Made by a program: the position numbers and the translations under genes. Of a stretch of DNA of 64,000 nt, positions 1-8,267 are shown piece by piece (position 1 is the first letter of the stretch; each line of letters begins with the position of its first letter). The DNA comes from Bog-473 sp963753115 (GTDB lineage Bacteria; Actinomycetota; Acidimicrobiia; Acidimicrobiales; RAAP-2). The notes under the pieces are model-generated. The model made no database searches, was not told the origin of the DNA, and saw only the letters and a program-made list of their open reading frames with translations. The stretch covers positions 186,001 to 250,000 of the forward strand of contig CAVWBB010000021.1 of assembly GCA_963753115.1 (NCBI GenBank), in the 5' to 3' direction.

Positions 1-1
1 G

Positions 2-736
2 GGCTGCACGGGGCTGAGCGACCTGGGGCGGCGTCAGGTGGCCGCGCTGGCCGACCGCCTCTTCGAGAGCGGCGAGCTGCGGCAGGCGACCACGCTGTAC
101 TCCTCGGTGCTCCCGCGGGCCGTCGAGACGGCCGAGCGCCTCCGCCCCGTGGTGGGCCCGGGCCCGACGGCCCTCGGCCCGGTGCGGCAGCGCTGCGACC
201 TCTGCGAGGTGCACCCGGGCGAGAGCGACGGCCTGGAGTGGACCGAGCTGATCGAGACCTACGGGGTGCCCGACTGGGACAACGACCCGGCCGTCCCCAT
301 CGCGCCGGGCGGCGAGAGCTGGACGTCGTTCGTGGCCCGGGCGTCGGAAGCCGTGCGCGACATCGTGCAGGAGCACCCCGGCGAGCTGGTGGTGGCCGCC
401 GTCCACGCCGGGGTGATCGAGGCGACCATGATCGCCTTCCTCGGGGTGGCGCCGGAGATCTACCGGCGGGGCTGGGTGCGCATTGTGCACGCCTCCATGA
501 CCGAGTGGGAGTGGGTGCCCTCGGAGAACCGCTTCATCCTGCTGCGCTTCAACGACTGGTGCGGGGTGCCGCGGGCGCCTGAGAAGGGGCGGGTCGGGGT
601 CGGGGTCGGGGTCAGGTGTCGCCGAGGAAGGCCTCGGGCCAGACGGTCGGGCGCACAGGCAAGCCAGGCATCCTCGATCGCCTCACGCAGGGGCTTCTTG
701 GTGGCCGCCCGTAGATGGACGAGGACGGCGGCGTAG
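2..736 (+). CDS. Histidine phosphatase family protein, 5' end outside window
   Basis: The frame is open from the first bases, so the N-terminal RHG motif lies before the window. Visible family motifs are the LSDLGRRQ element at the very start, the SSVLPRAVETAE element, an acidic EVHPGES segment and the second catalytic histidine in VVAAVHAGV. These mark the phosphoglycerate-mutase-like superfamily, which moves phosphate through a phosphohistidine; the substrate cannot be told. Conserved sequence stops near base 580. The following GVGVGVR tail is encoded by a G-rich repeat and then runs antisense through the next gene, so the true stop is probably near 582, reached through a one-base frame change. 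Confidence 0.75.
   Translation, partial: GCTGLSDLGRRQVAALADRLFESGELRQATTLYSSVLPRAVETAERLRPVVGPGPTALGPVRQRCDLCEVHPGESDGLEWTELIETYGVPDWDNDPAVPIAPGGESWTSFVARASEAVRDIVQEHPGELVVAAVHAGVIEATMIAFLGVAPEIYRRGWVRIVHASMTEWEWVPSENRFILLRFNDWCGVPRAPEKGRVGVGVGVRCRRGRPRARRSGAQASQASSIASRRGFLVAARRWTRTAA
586..613 (+). repeat. GGGGTC tandem repeat, G-quadruplex-like
   Basis: Five runs of three or four G (586-589, 591-593, 596-599, 602-605, 608-611) are separated by C or TC. This fits the G3+N1-7 quadruplex pattern. It lies between the 3' ends of the convergent phosphatase and MmcQ-like genes. Confidence 0.7.
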
Positions 737-1002
737 CCGTCGAAGTGCGGGATGGTGAAGAAGCCCTTGGCCCCGGTGGCCAACAGGGCGTCCTTGTCGG
801 CCAGGTCGGCGGTGCAGAGCGCGAGGATCGGGCCCTCGGGCGGGGTGGCGTCGCCGAAGCGCTTGAGATCAGCCTTGGAGAACGGGCGCTCCCACGCGAA
901 AGCCTTGCCGGCGACGAACCATGTCCGATTGCCGTGCCGGGCTCCCTCGGTCACCTCGGGCAACCGGGCGATCACCTGCTCGACGTCTGCGAACGCCGCC
1001 AT
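612..1002 (-). CDS. MmcQ/YjbR family protein, C-terminal frame break
   Basis: About 130 residues, starting at an ATG (complement of 1000-1002). The sequence has the small MmcQ/YjbR (CyaY-like fold) layout: an RLPEVTEGARHG segment, GKAFAWERPF, a central DATPPEGPILALC strand and the C-terminal AWLACAPDRLA helix. The family is described as a DNA-binding-like fold of unknown role. The uninterrupted frame runs on to 460 with a nonsensical Pro/Thr tail. Removing one G near 627 gives RAFLGDT and a stop at 612-614, which looks like the natural end. Its start faces the uspA promoter region. Confidence 0.75.
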
Positions 1003-1101
1003 GCGCGCAACGCTACCGCTACCGTGTATCGGTGCTCACGCCCATGCTGGTGCGCGTGTCGTTCGCGGCGTGGCCCCACGCCGAAGGCTGGGGTGTCTCT
1101 C

Positions 1102-1135
1102 CGGAAACTCTGCACACGCGTGTTTATAGTTTCCG
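1102..1135. promoter_or_regulatory. 34-bp dyad-symmetric element
   Basis: Eight-base arms CGGAAACT (1102-1109) and AGTTTCCG (1128-1135) are perfect inverted repeats, and a perfect palindrome ACACGCGTGT (1114-1123) sits exactly on their axis. The block is more AT-rich than its surroundings. It could be an operator for the divergent mmcQ-like/uspA pair or fold as an RNA hairpin; no regulator is identified. Confidence 0.5.
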
Positions 1136-1294
1136 AACAAAGGCGGGGACGTGACGGAGCACCGCGCACGCCGCTTTGACGCTCGGGCGGCACCACGCCG
1201 CGTGAGCGGGGCCATGACGTCGCCGCCCCGCCCACGCGTGGTGGAGTTCTGGGAAGCGGCCCATGTGGCGCACTGGCCAACTGAGCGGGCGGAT

Positions 1295-1308
1295 CCGAAC
1301 CGGTTCGG
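1295..1308. promoter_or_regulatory. Perfect palindrome upstream of uspA
   Basis: CCGAACCGGTTCGG is a perfect 14-bp palindrome 45 bases before the uspA ATG. Its position and symmetry fit a dimeric regulator site or a leader hairpin for the stress protein. The regulator is not known. Confidence 0.45.
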
Positions 1309-1353
1309 GTGGCCCGACTACGCTGATCGTTCCGGGCGAGAAGGGACGACGCG

Positions 1354-1785
1354 ATGTACAAGACACTGGTGGTCGGAACAGACGGCTCTCCCACTGCTGA
1401 CCAGGCGGTGCAGGCCGCGGCAGGGCTGGCCCGCTCGTTGGGCGCGGCACTGCACATCGTGACGGCCTTCCGCACGCCGCGCCCAGGTATGGGCGCGGCG
1501 GCGGGTGTGGCCATGGTCGACAGCGGCGCGGGCCAGGCCCTCGCCGAGGAGAGCGCCAAGGCGGTGGGCGAGGAGGCGATCAAGAAGTACGGGGACGGCC
1601 TCGTCGCCGAGGCGCACGGAGGACAGGGCAACGCGGACGACGTGATCCTGGCGACCGCGGTGGAGGTGGGCGCCGACCTGATCGTCGTGGGCAGCAAGGG
1701 GATGCAGCGGCGCTATCTCGGCAGTGTGCCGAACTCGGTGGCGCACGGTGCGCACTGCGCCGTGCTGGTGGTCAAGACCGACTAG
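1354..1785 (+). CDS. Universal stress protein, UspA family
   Basis: A single-domain UspA of 143 residues. It opens with the first-strand motif YKTLVVGTDGS, in which the Asp contacts the nucleotide, and ends with VVGSKGMQRRYLGSVPNSV followed by CAVLVVK. The last segment is the ATP-binding loop of ATP-binding UspA proteins, in the form common in actinobacteria. Such proteins are cytoplasmic, dimeric, and raised under stress or dormancy. The ATG follows an AAGGGA ribosome-binding site. It stands alone, with palindromic elements upstream suggesting its own regulation. Function beyond stress response is inference. Confidence 0.9.
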   Translation: MYKTLVVGTDGSPTADQAVQAAAGLARSLGAALHIVTAFRTPRPGMGAAAGVAMVDSGAGQALAEESAKAVGEEAIKKYGDGLVAEAHGGQGNADDVILATAVEVGADLIVVGSKGMQRRYLGSVPNSVAHGAHCAVLVVKTD

Positions 1786-1805
1786 TTCGCCTGGCGCCTG
1801 CATCG

Positions 1806-2552
1806 TTGGGACCCCTGCGCAAGGACTACTTCGCGGGTTCGACCGCGGCGACCTACGACGCCGACACGCAGGACTGGTTCGCTCCGGCCGTCATCGGCGC
1901 GACCGTCGACTTCCTGGCCGAGCTGGCCGGCGACGGCACCGCGCTGGAGCTTGGCATCGGCACCGGGCGCATTGCGCTCCCCCTGGCAGCACGTGGGGTG
2001 CCGGTGCAGGGGATCGACCTCTCGCCCGACATGGTGGCGCAGCTGCAGGCCAAGCCCGGCGGGTCCGCCATCGGCGTCACCATCGGGGACTTCGCCTCGA
2101 CCGTGGTGGAGGGGACGTTCCGCCTGGCCTACCTCGTGTTCAACACCATCGAGAACCTGACGAGCCAGGACGACCAGGTGGCGTGCTTCACCAACGCGGG
2201 GCACCACCTCGAACCAGGCGGGTGCTTCGTCGTCGAGGTGGAGGTGCCCCCGCTGCGCCGGCTGCCTCCGGGGGAGTCGACCCTGGCCTTCCAGGTCACC
2301 CCGGAACGGTTGGGCTTCGACACGCTCGACGTGGCCCAGCAGCTGGGGGTCTCCCACCACTACTGGGTCGCCGAGGGTCGGGCGAGGACGTTCACCATGC
2401 CGTTCCGCTACGTCTGGCCGGCGGAGCTCGACCTCATGGCGCGGATCGCCGGGATGCGCCTGCGCGAGCGCTGGAGCGGGTGGAGGCGTGAGCCGTTCAC
2501 CGGTGCGAGCACCTCGCACGTCTCGGTGTGGGAGAAACTGGCCGACTCCTGA
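1806..2552 (+). CDS. Class I SAM-dependent methyltransferase
   Basis: 248 residues starting at TTG, 20 bases after uspA. Motif I of the Rossmann-like SAM-binding fold is seen as LELGIGTGRIALPLA near residue 45, followed by the acidic post-I strand GIDLSPDMVAQL. DFASTVVEGTFRLAYLVFNTI forms the motif II/III region. The N-terminal DYFAGSTAATYDADTQDWF is typical of small-molecule methyltransferases of the UbiE/ubiquinone-like group. The substrate cannot be assigned. The TTG is the first start that keeps the whole domain, and it may be co-transcribed with uspA. Confidence 0.85.
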   Translation: MGPLRKDYFAGSTAATYDADTQDWFAPAVIGATVDFLAELAGDGTALELGIGTGRIALPLAARGVPVQGIDLSPDMVAQLQAKPGGSAIGVTIGDFASTVVEGTFRLAYLVFNTIENLTSQDDQVACFTNAGHHLEPGGCFVVEVEVPPLRRLPPGESTLAFQVTPERLGFDTLDVAQQLGVSHHYWVAEGRARTFTMPFRYVWPAELDLMARIAGMRLRERWSGWRREPFTGASTSHVSVWEKLADS

Positions 2553-2623
2553 ACGGTCGCCGGTGCAGGCTCAGTCGGCGGGTCGTCGTGGCATCTCGAT
2601 CGCAGTCCCATTAGTCGAGCAGA

Positions 2624-3140
2624 ATGGCCGGCCGAGCTCCTGGTGCTGATAACCGGCCTGCCGGGCACCGGCAAGTCGACGATGGCCGAAGAGGCGGGCC
2701 ACACCCTCGAGGCGCCCGTTCTCAGGCACGACTGGGCCATAGCGGCTGCGGCCCATCCCGAGCTCCAGGACGCGTTGGATCGCAGGGCCTGCGAGGGCAC
2801 CGGGGCGTCGGCTGGTCCTGCTGTGGGCCCTAGCGCTCCCAGCTCCGGTGGGCTCCTCGGTCGTGCTCGACGGCGTGGCCCGTGGACCGGAGGTGGAGAC
2901 GACCCGTCAGTGGCATCGGAGGCCGGCGAGCCTCGTGAGCCATAAAGTGCCGCGATGCCAGGCTGCATCGGAAACGGGTGGAGGGCCGCCAGCGCCAGAT
3001 CCCCAACTGGTACGAGCTGGACTGGGCCCACGTGGCGCGATCGAGGGAGTCGTGGGAGCCGCCGCGCGGCACCGACCTCGCCGTGGAGGCCGCAGATCCG
3101 GTCTGGAGGAGAACGTCGAGCGACTGCGAGGTGGCCCGCG
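2624..3140 (+). pseudogene. P-loop kinase/ATPase, broken by several frame changes
   Basis: Pieces of one P-loop kinase-like protein lie in order in different frames. A likely N-terminus MAGRAP is at 2624. The Walker A LITGLPGTGKSTMAEEAG follows from 2643. SSVVLDGVARGPEVETTR lies near 2855-2905, and ARLHRKRVEGRQRQIPNWYEL with DWAHVARSRESWEPP lies at about 2950-3065. At least three frame changes are needed within 500 bases, more than for any other gene here. True decay is possible, but neighbouring genes also show indels. No canonical product can be made from the sequence as given. Confidence 0.6.
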
Positions 3141-3149
3141 TGGGACTCA

Positions 3150-3575
3150 GCGCAAGCGCGATCAGGCCGGCCGGCGTCGGAGATGAACCCGCAGGACCCG
3201 AGATAGAAGTCGCGTCGCTCCTCCTCGAAGTCGACGTGGAGCCATTCGCAACCGGCCGCCCGGCTCTGGCGTTCGGCCACCTCCAGCAACCCTCGGCCGA
3301 CCCCGATCCGCCGCAGGCGCTGCTCGACCAGTGGTGTCGAGGACGAAGGCGTGGACCCCGCCGTCCCAGGCGACGTTGACGAAGCCGACGAGGCGAGCCC
3401 GTTGCTCGCGTCGGTGGCGCAGACCCAGCCCAGGCTGTGCCGCTCGACCTGCGCCCGCCAGTCGATGTCGAGCTCGGGGTGCGCGAACGCCTGCGCGTGG
3501 AGGGCGTTGACGTCGTGGTTGGAGAACGTCGCCCGCCACTCGTAGCGGACGTCGCCGGTCGCGGGGTCGTCGGGC
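3150..3575 (-). pseudogene. GNAT acetyltransferase, frame-broken
   Basis: On the complement the N-terminal YEWRATFSNHDVNALHA segment and the acetyl-CoA loop QRLRRIGVGRGLLEVAERQ are in one frame, but LVGFVNVAWDGGVHAFVLDTT between them is in another. A third change near the end would give TPAGLIALA. Together they make a GNAT domain of about 135 residues: the R-x-x-G-x-G/A coenzyme A loop is intact and FYLGSCGF is the usual last strand. No ATG, GTG or TTG start is visible upstream of YEWRA. The gene is tail-to-tail with the broken kinase. It is decayed or badly sequenced. Confidence 0.6.
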
Positions 3576-3587
3576 GAGGGGAGACCG

Positions 3588-5145
3588 CTAACAGGCGTAG
3601 TCGTCGTCGTAGTTGCCCGGGCTGCCCGGCACGGGTCCACTGAAGTACTGCACGATCTGTGGCGGGCTGGGCAGGTGTGCCCCATGGTTGTTCACCCAGT
3701 TCGAGTAGTCCGCGCACGATCCGGGGCCGCTGGGCGAGCTGAGGTAGTCGGCCATCCAGTAGGGGACCGAGGGGGCGTAGTTCCCGACGATGTTGTTCCA
3801 GACCCCGGGACTGGCGTAGATGCCGACGTCGGCGATGCCCTCGGTCTCGTGGAGTGCATTGAGGGCGCCCTGCACGAACATGGCGTTCTCTGCCGTGCTG
3901 CCCGACCAGGCCCCGATCGAAGGGCTGTTGTTCTCGACGTCGAGCCACCAGGGGATCGAGGTGGAACCGGCGCCGTCGGCATTGGCGGCGTTGTAGGCAT
4001 GGACACCGGCGAGGAAGCCCGCATTACAAGATGTGTCGCTGTTGCAGCCCGGCTGATCGACGGTCGATGTGGTGTAGGTCAGGTAGGTGTAGAGGTTGAG
4101 CCCGCCTGCCGCCCAGTGCAGTTCCTCCGGGCCAGGCACTGTGTTTGTGTTGCCCCGACGAACTTCCGTCCACCTGCACGATGCTGATGGTGTGGGCCGA
4201 CGTCGGCAGGCCGTTGCACTGGAACACGCTCACGTCGTAGCCGATCGCGCCCGACGGGTACGTGGAGCCCACGAACGACCCGTTCCCGGGGGCCTGCGCC
4301 ATGCCGACGATCGGCCGGAAGAGGTTCGGGGGCGCGGAGCCGTAGTAACTGGCCGAGCCGAAGTTCGACACCAGTCCCGCGGTGTCGGTGAACCAGTAGC
4401 CGTTGTCACTCGGCGTGGCGGCCGCGGCGACGATCGGGTGCTTGAGGCTCTGGCCGCCGAGGGAGCCGTAGAAGGGCGCCGTGCCGAAGCTGAAGATGCC
4501 GCCGTCGGAGGCGACGAGGAAGTAACCGTTGCCGCCCGGTCCGGTGATCATGCCCACGATCGGCTTGTTCAGCCTGAGGCTGCCGGTGCTCCCCTGGAAC
4601 TGGGCGTCGCCGTAGCTGAAGATGCCGCCGTCGGAGGCCACCAGCCAGTAGCCGTTGCCGCTCGGCGTGGCGGCCATGCCCACCACCGGCTTGTTCAACC
4701 GGATGCTGCCGGTACTGCCGAAGAACTTGGCCGACCCGTAGCTGAAGATCCCGCCGTCGGCGGCCACGAGCCAGTACCCGCCGCCCCCCGGCACGACCGC
4801 CATGCCCACGATCGGCTGGTTGAGGCGGATGCTGCCCGTACTCCCGTAGAAGGTGGCGTCGCCGTAGCTGAAGACACCCCCGTCGGAGGCCACCAGGTAG
4901 TAGCCGCCGCCGTCCGACGTGGCGGCCATGCCCACCACCGGCTTGTTGAGCACCATGCCGCCCGTCGAGCCGTAATAGGTGGCCCCTCCGAAGCTGAAGA
5001 TGCCCCCGTCGGACGCCACCAGCCAGTAGGCGGGCGTGGAGGTCGCCGCCGCCGCCGGCGGAGCAGAGGTCGTGGCCGCCACGGCGACGAGCGCCAGCAG
5101 CGGCAGTGCTGTCACCAGCACGGCGAGGACGAGGCGGCGGATCAA
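3588..5145 (-). CDS. Secreted six-repeat propeller-like protein with GH25/DUF1906-like domain
   Basis: Starts at TTG 5143-5145, overlapping the aroG stop as TTGA. A signal peptide (IRRLVLAVLVTALPLLALVA) is followed by six repeats of about 42 residues, each with LVASDGGIFSFGDA, FYGSTG and LNKPVVGMA. The DNA repeats with a period near 126 bases from about 4290 to 5030. The C-terminal domain starts GYDVSVFQCNGLP and contains WWLDVEN and YASPGVWNN, resembling DUF1906/GH25-type glycoside hydrolases that act on cell-wall polymers. A one-base frame change near 4155 separates the two halves, and reading through it gives about 518 residues. Exported; cell-wall activity is inference. Confidence 0.75.
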
Positions 5146-6500
5146 CTTCTGAGGAATTCCGCGACGCGGAAGGCAAGGTCGAGCGACTGGCGGGCATTGA
5201 GCCGCGGATCGCACGTCGTCGTGTAGCGGGCATCAAGGTCCACTTCGAAGATCTCCTCTGCTCCACCGAGGCATTCGGTCACGTCGTCGCCGGTGAGCTC
5301 CACGTGGAGGCCACCCGGCCAGGTTCCCTCGTCGCGGTGGACGTCGAAGAAGGAGCGCAGCTCCGAGAGGATGTCGTCGAAACGCCGGGTCTTGCGGCCA
5401 CCCTCGCTGGTGAAGGTGTTCCCGTGCATGGGGTCGCAGGCCCAGATGACGGCGTGGCCCTCGGCCTCGACGGCGCGCACCATGCCGGGGAGGAGCTCGG
5501 TGACCCGCTCCGCTCCCAGCCGGGTGACGAGCGTGAGGCGACCCGGCAAGCGGTCCGGGTTCAGCCGCTCGCAGAGTGCCACCACGTCGGCGGGGCTGCA
5601 GCTGGGCCCGACTTTGGCGCCCACCGGGTTGTTGATGCCGGAGAGGAATTCCAGGTGCGCCCCGTCGAGCTGGCGGGTCCGGTCGCCGACCCAGACCATG
5701 TGGGCCGAGCAGTCGTACCAGTCGCCGGTGAGGGAGTCGACGCGGGTGAGGCATTCCTCGTAGGGGAGGATCAAGGCCTCGTGGCTCGTGAAGAAGTCGA
5801 CCTGGTGCAGCCCCACCTCGGCGCCGAGGTCGATGCCGCAGGCGGCCATGAAGCGCAGGGCGCGGTCGATCTCCGAAGCGATGCGCTCGTAGCGCTGACC
5901 CTCGCTGGACGACGAGACGAACTGTTGATTCCAGATGTGGACCTGCGACAGGTCGGCGAACCCGCCCTTCGTGAAGGCGCGCAGCAGGTTGAGGGTGGAG
6001 GCCGACTGCTGGTAGGCCGCCACCATGCGGCCGGGGTCGGGCGTGCGTGCCTCCGCCTCGAAGGCCTCGTCGTTGACCATGTGGCCGCGGAACGACTGCA
6101 GTTCGACGTCGCCGATGCGTTCGGTGCCGGCCGACCGCGGCTTGGCGAATTGTCCGGCGATGCGTCCCACCTTCACCACCGGCACACCGGCCGCGTAGGT
6201 GAGCGCCACCGCCATCTGCAGGATGATCTTGAGCTTGTCCCGGATGGAGTCGGCGTTGAACTCGGCGAACGACTCGGCGCAGTCCCCGGCCTGCAGCAGG
6301 AAGGCCTCGCCGTTGGCCACCTGGGCCAGGTGTCCGGTCAGCTGGCGTGCCTCGCCGGCGAAGACCAGCGGCGGCACCGTGGCCAGGCGCGTCTCGGCCC
6401 GCTTCAGCGCGTCGGCGTCAGGCCACTCGGGCTGCTGCGCTGCGGGGAACTTCCGCCAGGACGCGGGGCTCCACGAAGAAGTCTCGGCGGGGCTCGTCAC
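5142..6500 (-). CDS. aroG: Class II 3-deoxy-7-phosphoheptulonate synthase
   Basis: 452 residues, plant/mycobacterial (class II) DAHP synthase, the first step of the shikimate pathway joining phosphoenolpyruvate and erythrose 4-phosphate. Diagnostic stretches are LLQAGDCAESFAEF (metal-binding Cys), VVKVGRIAGQFAKPRS, the GINNPVGAKVGPS substrate loop, WACDPMHGNT and HVELTGDDVTECLGG. Length is normal for the family. The start is GTG at 6498-6500, and the gene is divergent from the F420-type oxidoreductase with 32 bases between starts. Its stop overlaps the start of the secreted repeat protein, an unexpected partner for an aromatic biosynthesis gene. Confidence 0.95.
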   Translation of the reverse strand: MTSPAETSSWSPASWRKFPAAQQPEWPDADALKRAETRLATVPPLVFAGEARQLTGHLAQVANGEAFLLQAGDCAESFAEFNADSIRDKLKIILQMAVALTYAAGVPVVKVGRIAGQFAKPRSAGTERIGDVELQSFRGHMVNDEAFEAEARTPDPGRMVAAYQQSASTLNLLRAFTKGGFADLSQVHIWNQQFVSSSSEGQRYERIASEIDRALRFMAACGIDLGAEVGLHQVDFFTSHEALILPYEECLTRVDSLTGDWYDCSAHMVWVGDRTRQLDGAHLEFLSGINNPVGAKVGPSCSPADVVALCERLNPDRLPGRLTLVTRLGAERVTELLPGMVRAVEAEGHAVIWACDPMHGNTFTSEGGRKTRRFDDILSELRSFFDVHRDEGTWPGGLHVELTGDDVTECLGGAEEIFEVDLDARYTTTCDPRLNARQSLDLAFRVAEFLRS

Positions 6501-6532
6501 CGCACCAGGTTAACGCCGTAGGATCGCCCCTC

Positions 6533-7462
6533 ATGGCCGCCTTCCGATTCGCCCTCCAGGCGTCGAAGGCCGCATCCCCGGCTGCCTGGCGAGACCTGGC
6601 CCGCAGAGCCGAGGACCTGGGGTACTCGACGCTCTACGTGCCTGACCACCTCGACGACCAGTGGGCTCCCATGATCGCGGCGACGGTGGCGGCCGAGGCC
6701 ACGACCACACTGCGTGTCGGCACCCTGGTCCTCGACAACGACTTTCGCCACCCGATCGTCCTGGCCAAGGAGGCCGCCACCCTCGACGTCGTCACCGGCG
6801 GTCGGTTCGAGTTCGGCCTGGGCGCCGGCTGGATGACCACCGACTACGAGCAGTCCGGCATCCCCATGGACAGGCCCTCGGTGCGCGTGGCCCGTCTGGC
6901 TGAGAGCCTGGCCATCATCCGCGCGCTGTGGCGCGACGGAAGCGTCACGTTCGCCGGCGAGCACTACAGCGTCACCGAGGCCCCCGGCACACCGGTGCCG
7001 ACGACGCCCGGCGGACCGCCGATCGTCATCGGCGGTGGCGGACGGCGCGTCCTCTCGCTGGCCGGGCACTACGCCGACATTGTCAGCATCGTGCCGAGCC
7101 TGGCCGCCGGGTACGTCGGGCCGGAGGTGGCCGCCGAGGCGGTGGTCGAGAAGTACGCCGACCGGGTGCGCTGGGCCCGCGAGGCAGCGGGGGAGCGCGC
7201 CGGCGAGCTCGAGTTCCAGTGCTGGACCGTCGCGGTGCAGGTGGTGCCGAACGCGGCCGAGGTGATCGAGTCACTCTCTGCGCTGTTCGCGTTGACGCCG
7301 GAGCAATTGCGCGCCGCGCCGCTCGCATTGATCGGGACGGTCGAGGAGATCATCGACACGTTGCGCAAGCGCCGCGAGGAACTCGGCTTCAGCTACATCG
7401 TCGTGCACGAGGCAGAGATGGACGCGCTGGCGCCGGTGATCGCCGAACTTGCCGGCACCTGA
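6533..7462 (+). CDS. LLM-class F420-dependent oxidoreductase
   Basis: 309 residues with the luciferase-like (TIM-barrel) architecture: DLARRAEDLGYSTLYVPDHL near the N-terminus, the TTLRVGTLVLDNDFRHP strand, LAKEAATLDVVTGGRFEFGLGAGW, and PIVIGGGGRRVLSLAGHYADIV. In actinobacteria this family mostly uses cofactor F420 to reduce or oxidise small molecules; the substrate is not predictable. The ATG at 6533 was chosen because the longer frame upstream is antisense to aroG. Its last 14 bases overlap nadD, which starts at an internal TTG, suggesting coupled translation. Confidence 0.88.
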   Translation: MAAFRFALQASKAASPAAWRDLARRAEDLGYSTLYVPDHLDDQWAPMIAATVAAEATTTLRVGTLVLDNDFRHPIVLAKEAATLDVVTGGRFEFGLGAGWMTTDYEQSGIPMDRPSVRVARLAESLAIIRALWRDGSVTFAGEHYSVTEAPGTPVPTTPGGPPIVIGGGGRRVLSLAGHYADIVSIVPSLAAGYVGPEVAAEAVVEKYADRVRWAREAAGERAGELEFQCWTVAVQVVPNAAEVIESLSALFALTPEQLRAAPLALIGTVEEIIDTLRKRREELGFSYIVVHEAEMDALAPVIAELAGT

Positions 7463-8057
7463 GCCCCCCAACCGGATCGGGATCTTCGGCGGCACCTTCG
7501 ACCCGCCGCACGCCGGGCATGCCGCCGCAGCGCGTGCGGTCATGGAGCGGCTCGCCCTCGACCGCCTCCTCCTCGTCGTCGCCAACGATCCCTGGCAGAA
7601 GTCAGGGCAACGCGCCGTCTCGCCGGCGGAGGACCGGTTTGCGCTGACCGAGGCCCTTGCCCGGGACATCCCGGGCGCCGAGGCCAGCCGGCTCGAGCTG
7701 GAGCGGGGCGGTCCCAGCTACTCGGTGGAGACGGCGGAGGAGATCCTGTCGGAGGCCGGCGGCAAGCCCGTCGAGCTGTTCCTGGTGGTGGGGGCCGATC
7801 TGGTGCCCGAGCTGGACACCTGGCACCGCCACGAGGACCTGCAGCGACTGGTCACCCTGGCCGTCGTGTCCCGGCCGAGCGGTCCGGTGCCGGCCGTTCC
7901 CCCTGGCTGGAGGGCCGAATGGGTCGACGGGCCGCAGGTGCCGGTCTCGAGCTCGCAGGTCCGCGAGCTGCTGGCGGCGGGCCTGCCGGTCGAGGGCATG
8001 GTCCCCGAGGAAGTCATCCATTGCATCCGCCGCCGCGCTCTGTACGCTGTGCCTTGA
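7449..8057 (+). CDS. nadD: Nicotinate-nucleotide adenylyltransferase
   Basis: 202 residues. It carries the nucleotidyltransferase motif GIFGGTFDPPHAGH, with the two catalytic histidines of the (H/T)xGH signature, and the C-terminal VSSSQVRELL motif (ISSTxIR type) that binds ATP. NadD adenylates nicotinate mononucleotide in NAD synthesis. The TTG start lies inside the upstream gene, and the next gene starts immediately after its stop (8058). The order nadD - small protein - rsfS matches the usual actinobacterial nadD-rsfS neighbourhood. Confidence 0.93.
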   Translation: MPAPEPPNRIGIFGGTFDPPHAGHAAAARAVMERLALDRLLLVVANDPWQKSGQRAVSPAEDRFALTEALARDIPGAEASRLELERGGPSYSVETAEEILSEAGGKPVELFLVVGADLVPELDTWHRHEDLQRLVTLAVVSRPSGPVPAVPPGWRAEWVDGPQVPVSSSQVRELLAAGLPVEGMVPEEVIHCIRRRALYAVP

Positions 8058-8267
8058 ATGAGCGCCATGCCGGCCGGGTGGACGGAGCTGTCGGAAAGTC
8101 AGAGTCCCCGTGTCGGAGCGCTGCCCGCCCAGGCGCAGCGCAGGGCGGATCGACGGGCCGAGCAGAAGGTGGCGCGCCGTTCCCGCCAGCGATGGGCGAT
8201 TGCCGCCGGGGTTCTCCTCACGGTCCTCTTCTGTTCCACCGTCGTGATCCTGGAGTTGCTGCATTGA
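8058..8267 (+). CDS. Small single-pass membrane protein between nadD and rsfS
   Basis: 69 residues: a basic N-terminal half rich in Arg, Ala and Gln (QAQRRADRRAEQKVARRSRQ), then one hydrophobic helix IAAGVLLTVLFCSTVVILELL at the C-terminus. The basic segment should stay in the cytoplasm, giving a tail-anchored-like topology. The ATG directly follows the nadD stop and its own TGA overlaps the rsfS TTG (TTGA), so it is locked into the operon. No family is recognised. In related actinobacteria this slot often holds a larger LytR-type membrane gene; whether this is a remnant is unknown. Confidence 0.6.
   Translation: MSAMPAGWTELSESQSPRVGALPAQAQRRADRRAEQKVARRSRQRWAIAAGVLLTVLFCSTVVILELLH

Larger units (their letters stand above)
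1003..1353. other. Intergenic region between mmcQ-like gene and uspA
   Basis: This 351-base gap separates the divergent MmcQ-like and UspA genes. I see no convincing gene in it; a short open frame at 1151-1462 overlaps uspA and shows no family features. It holds a 34-bp dyad (1102-1135), a 14-bp perfect palindrome (1295-1308) and a likely ribosome-binding site (AAGGGA, about 1340-1345) before uspA. Confidence 0.6.
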
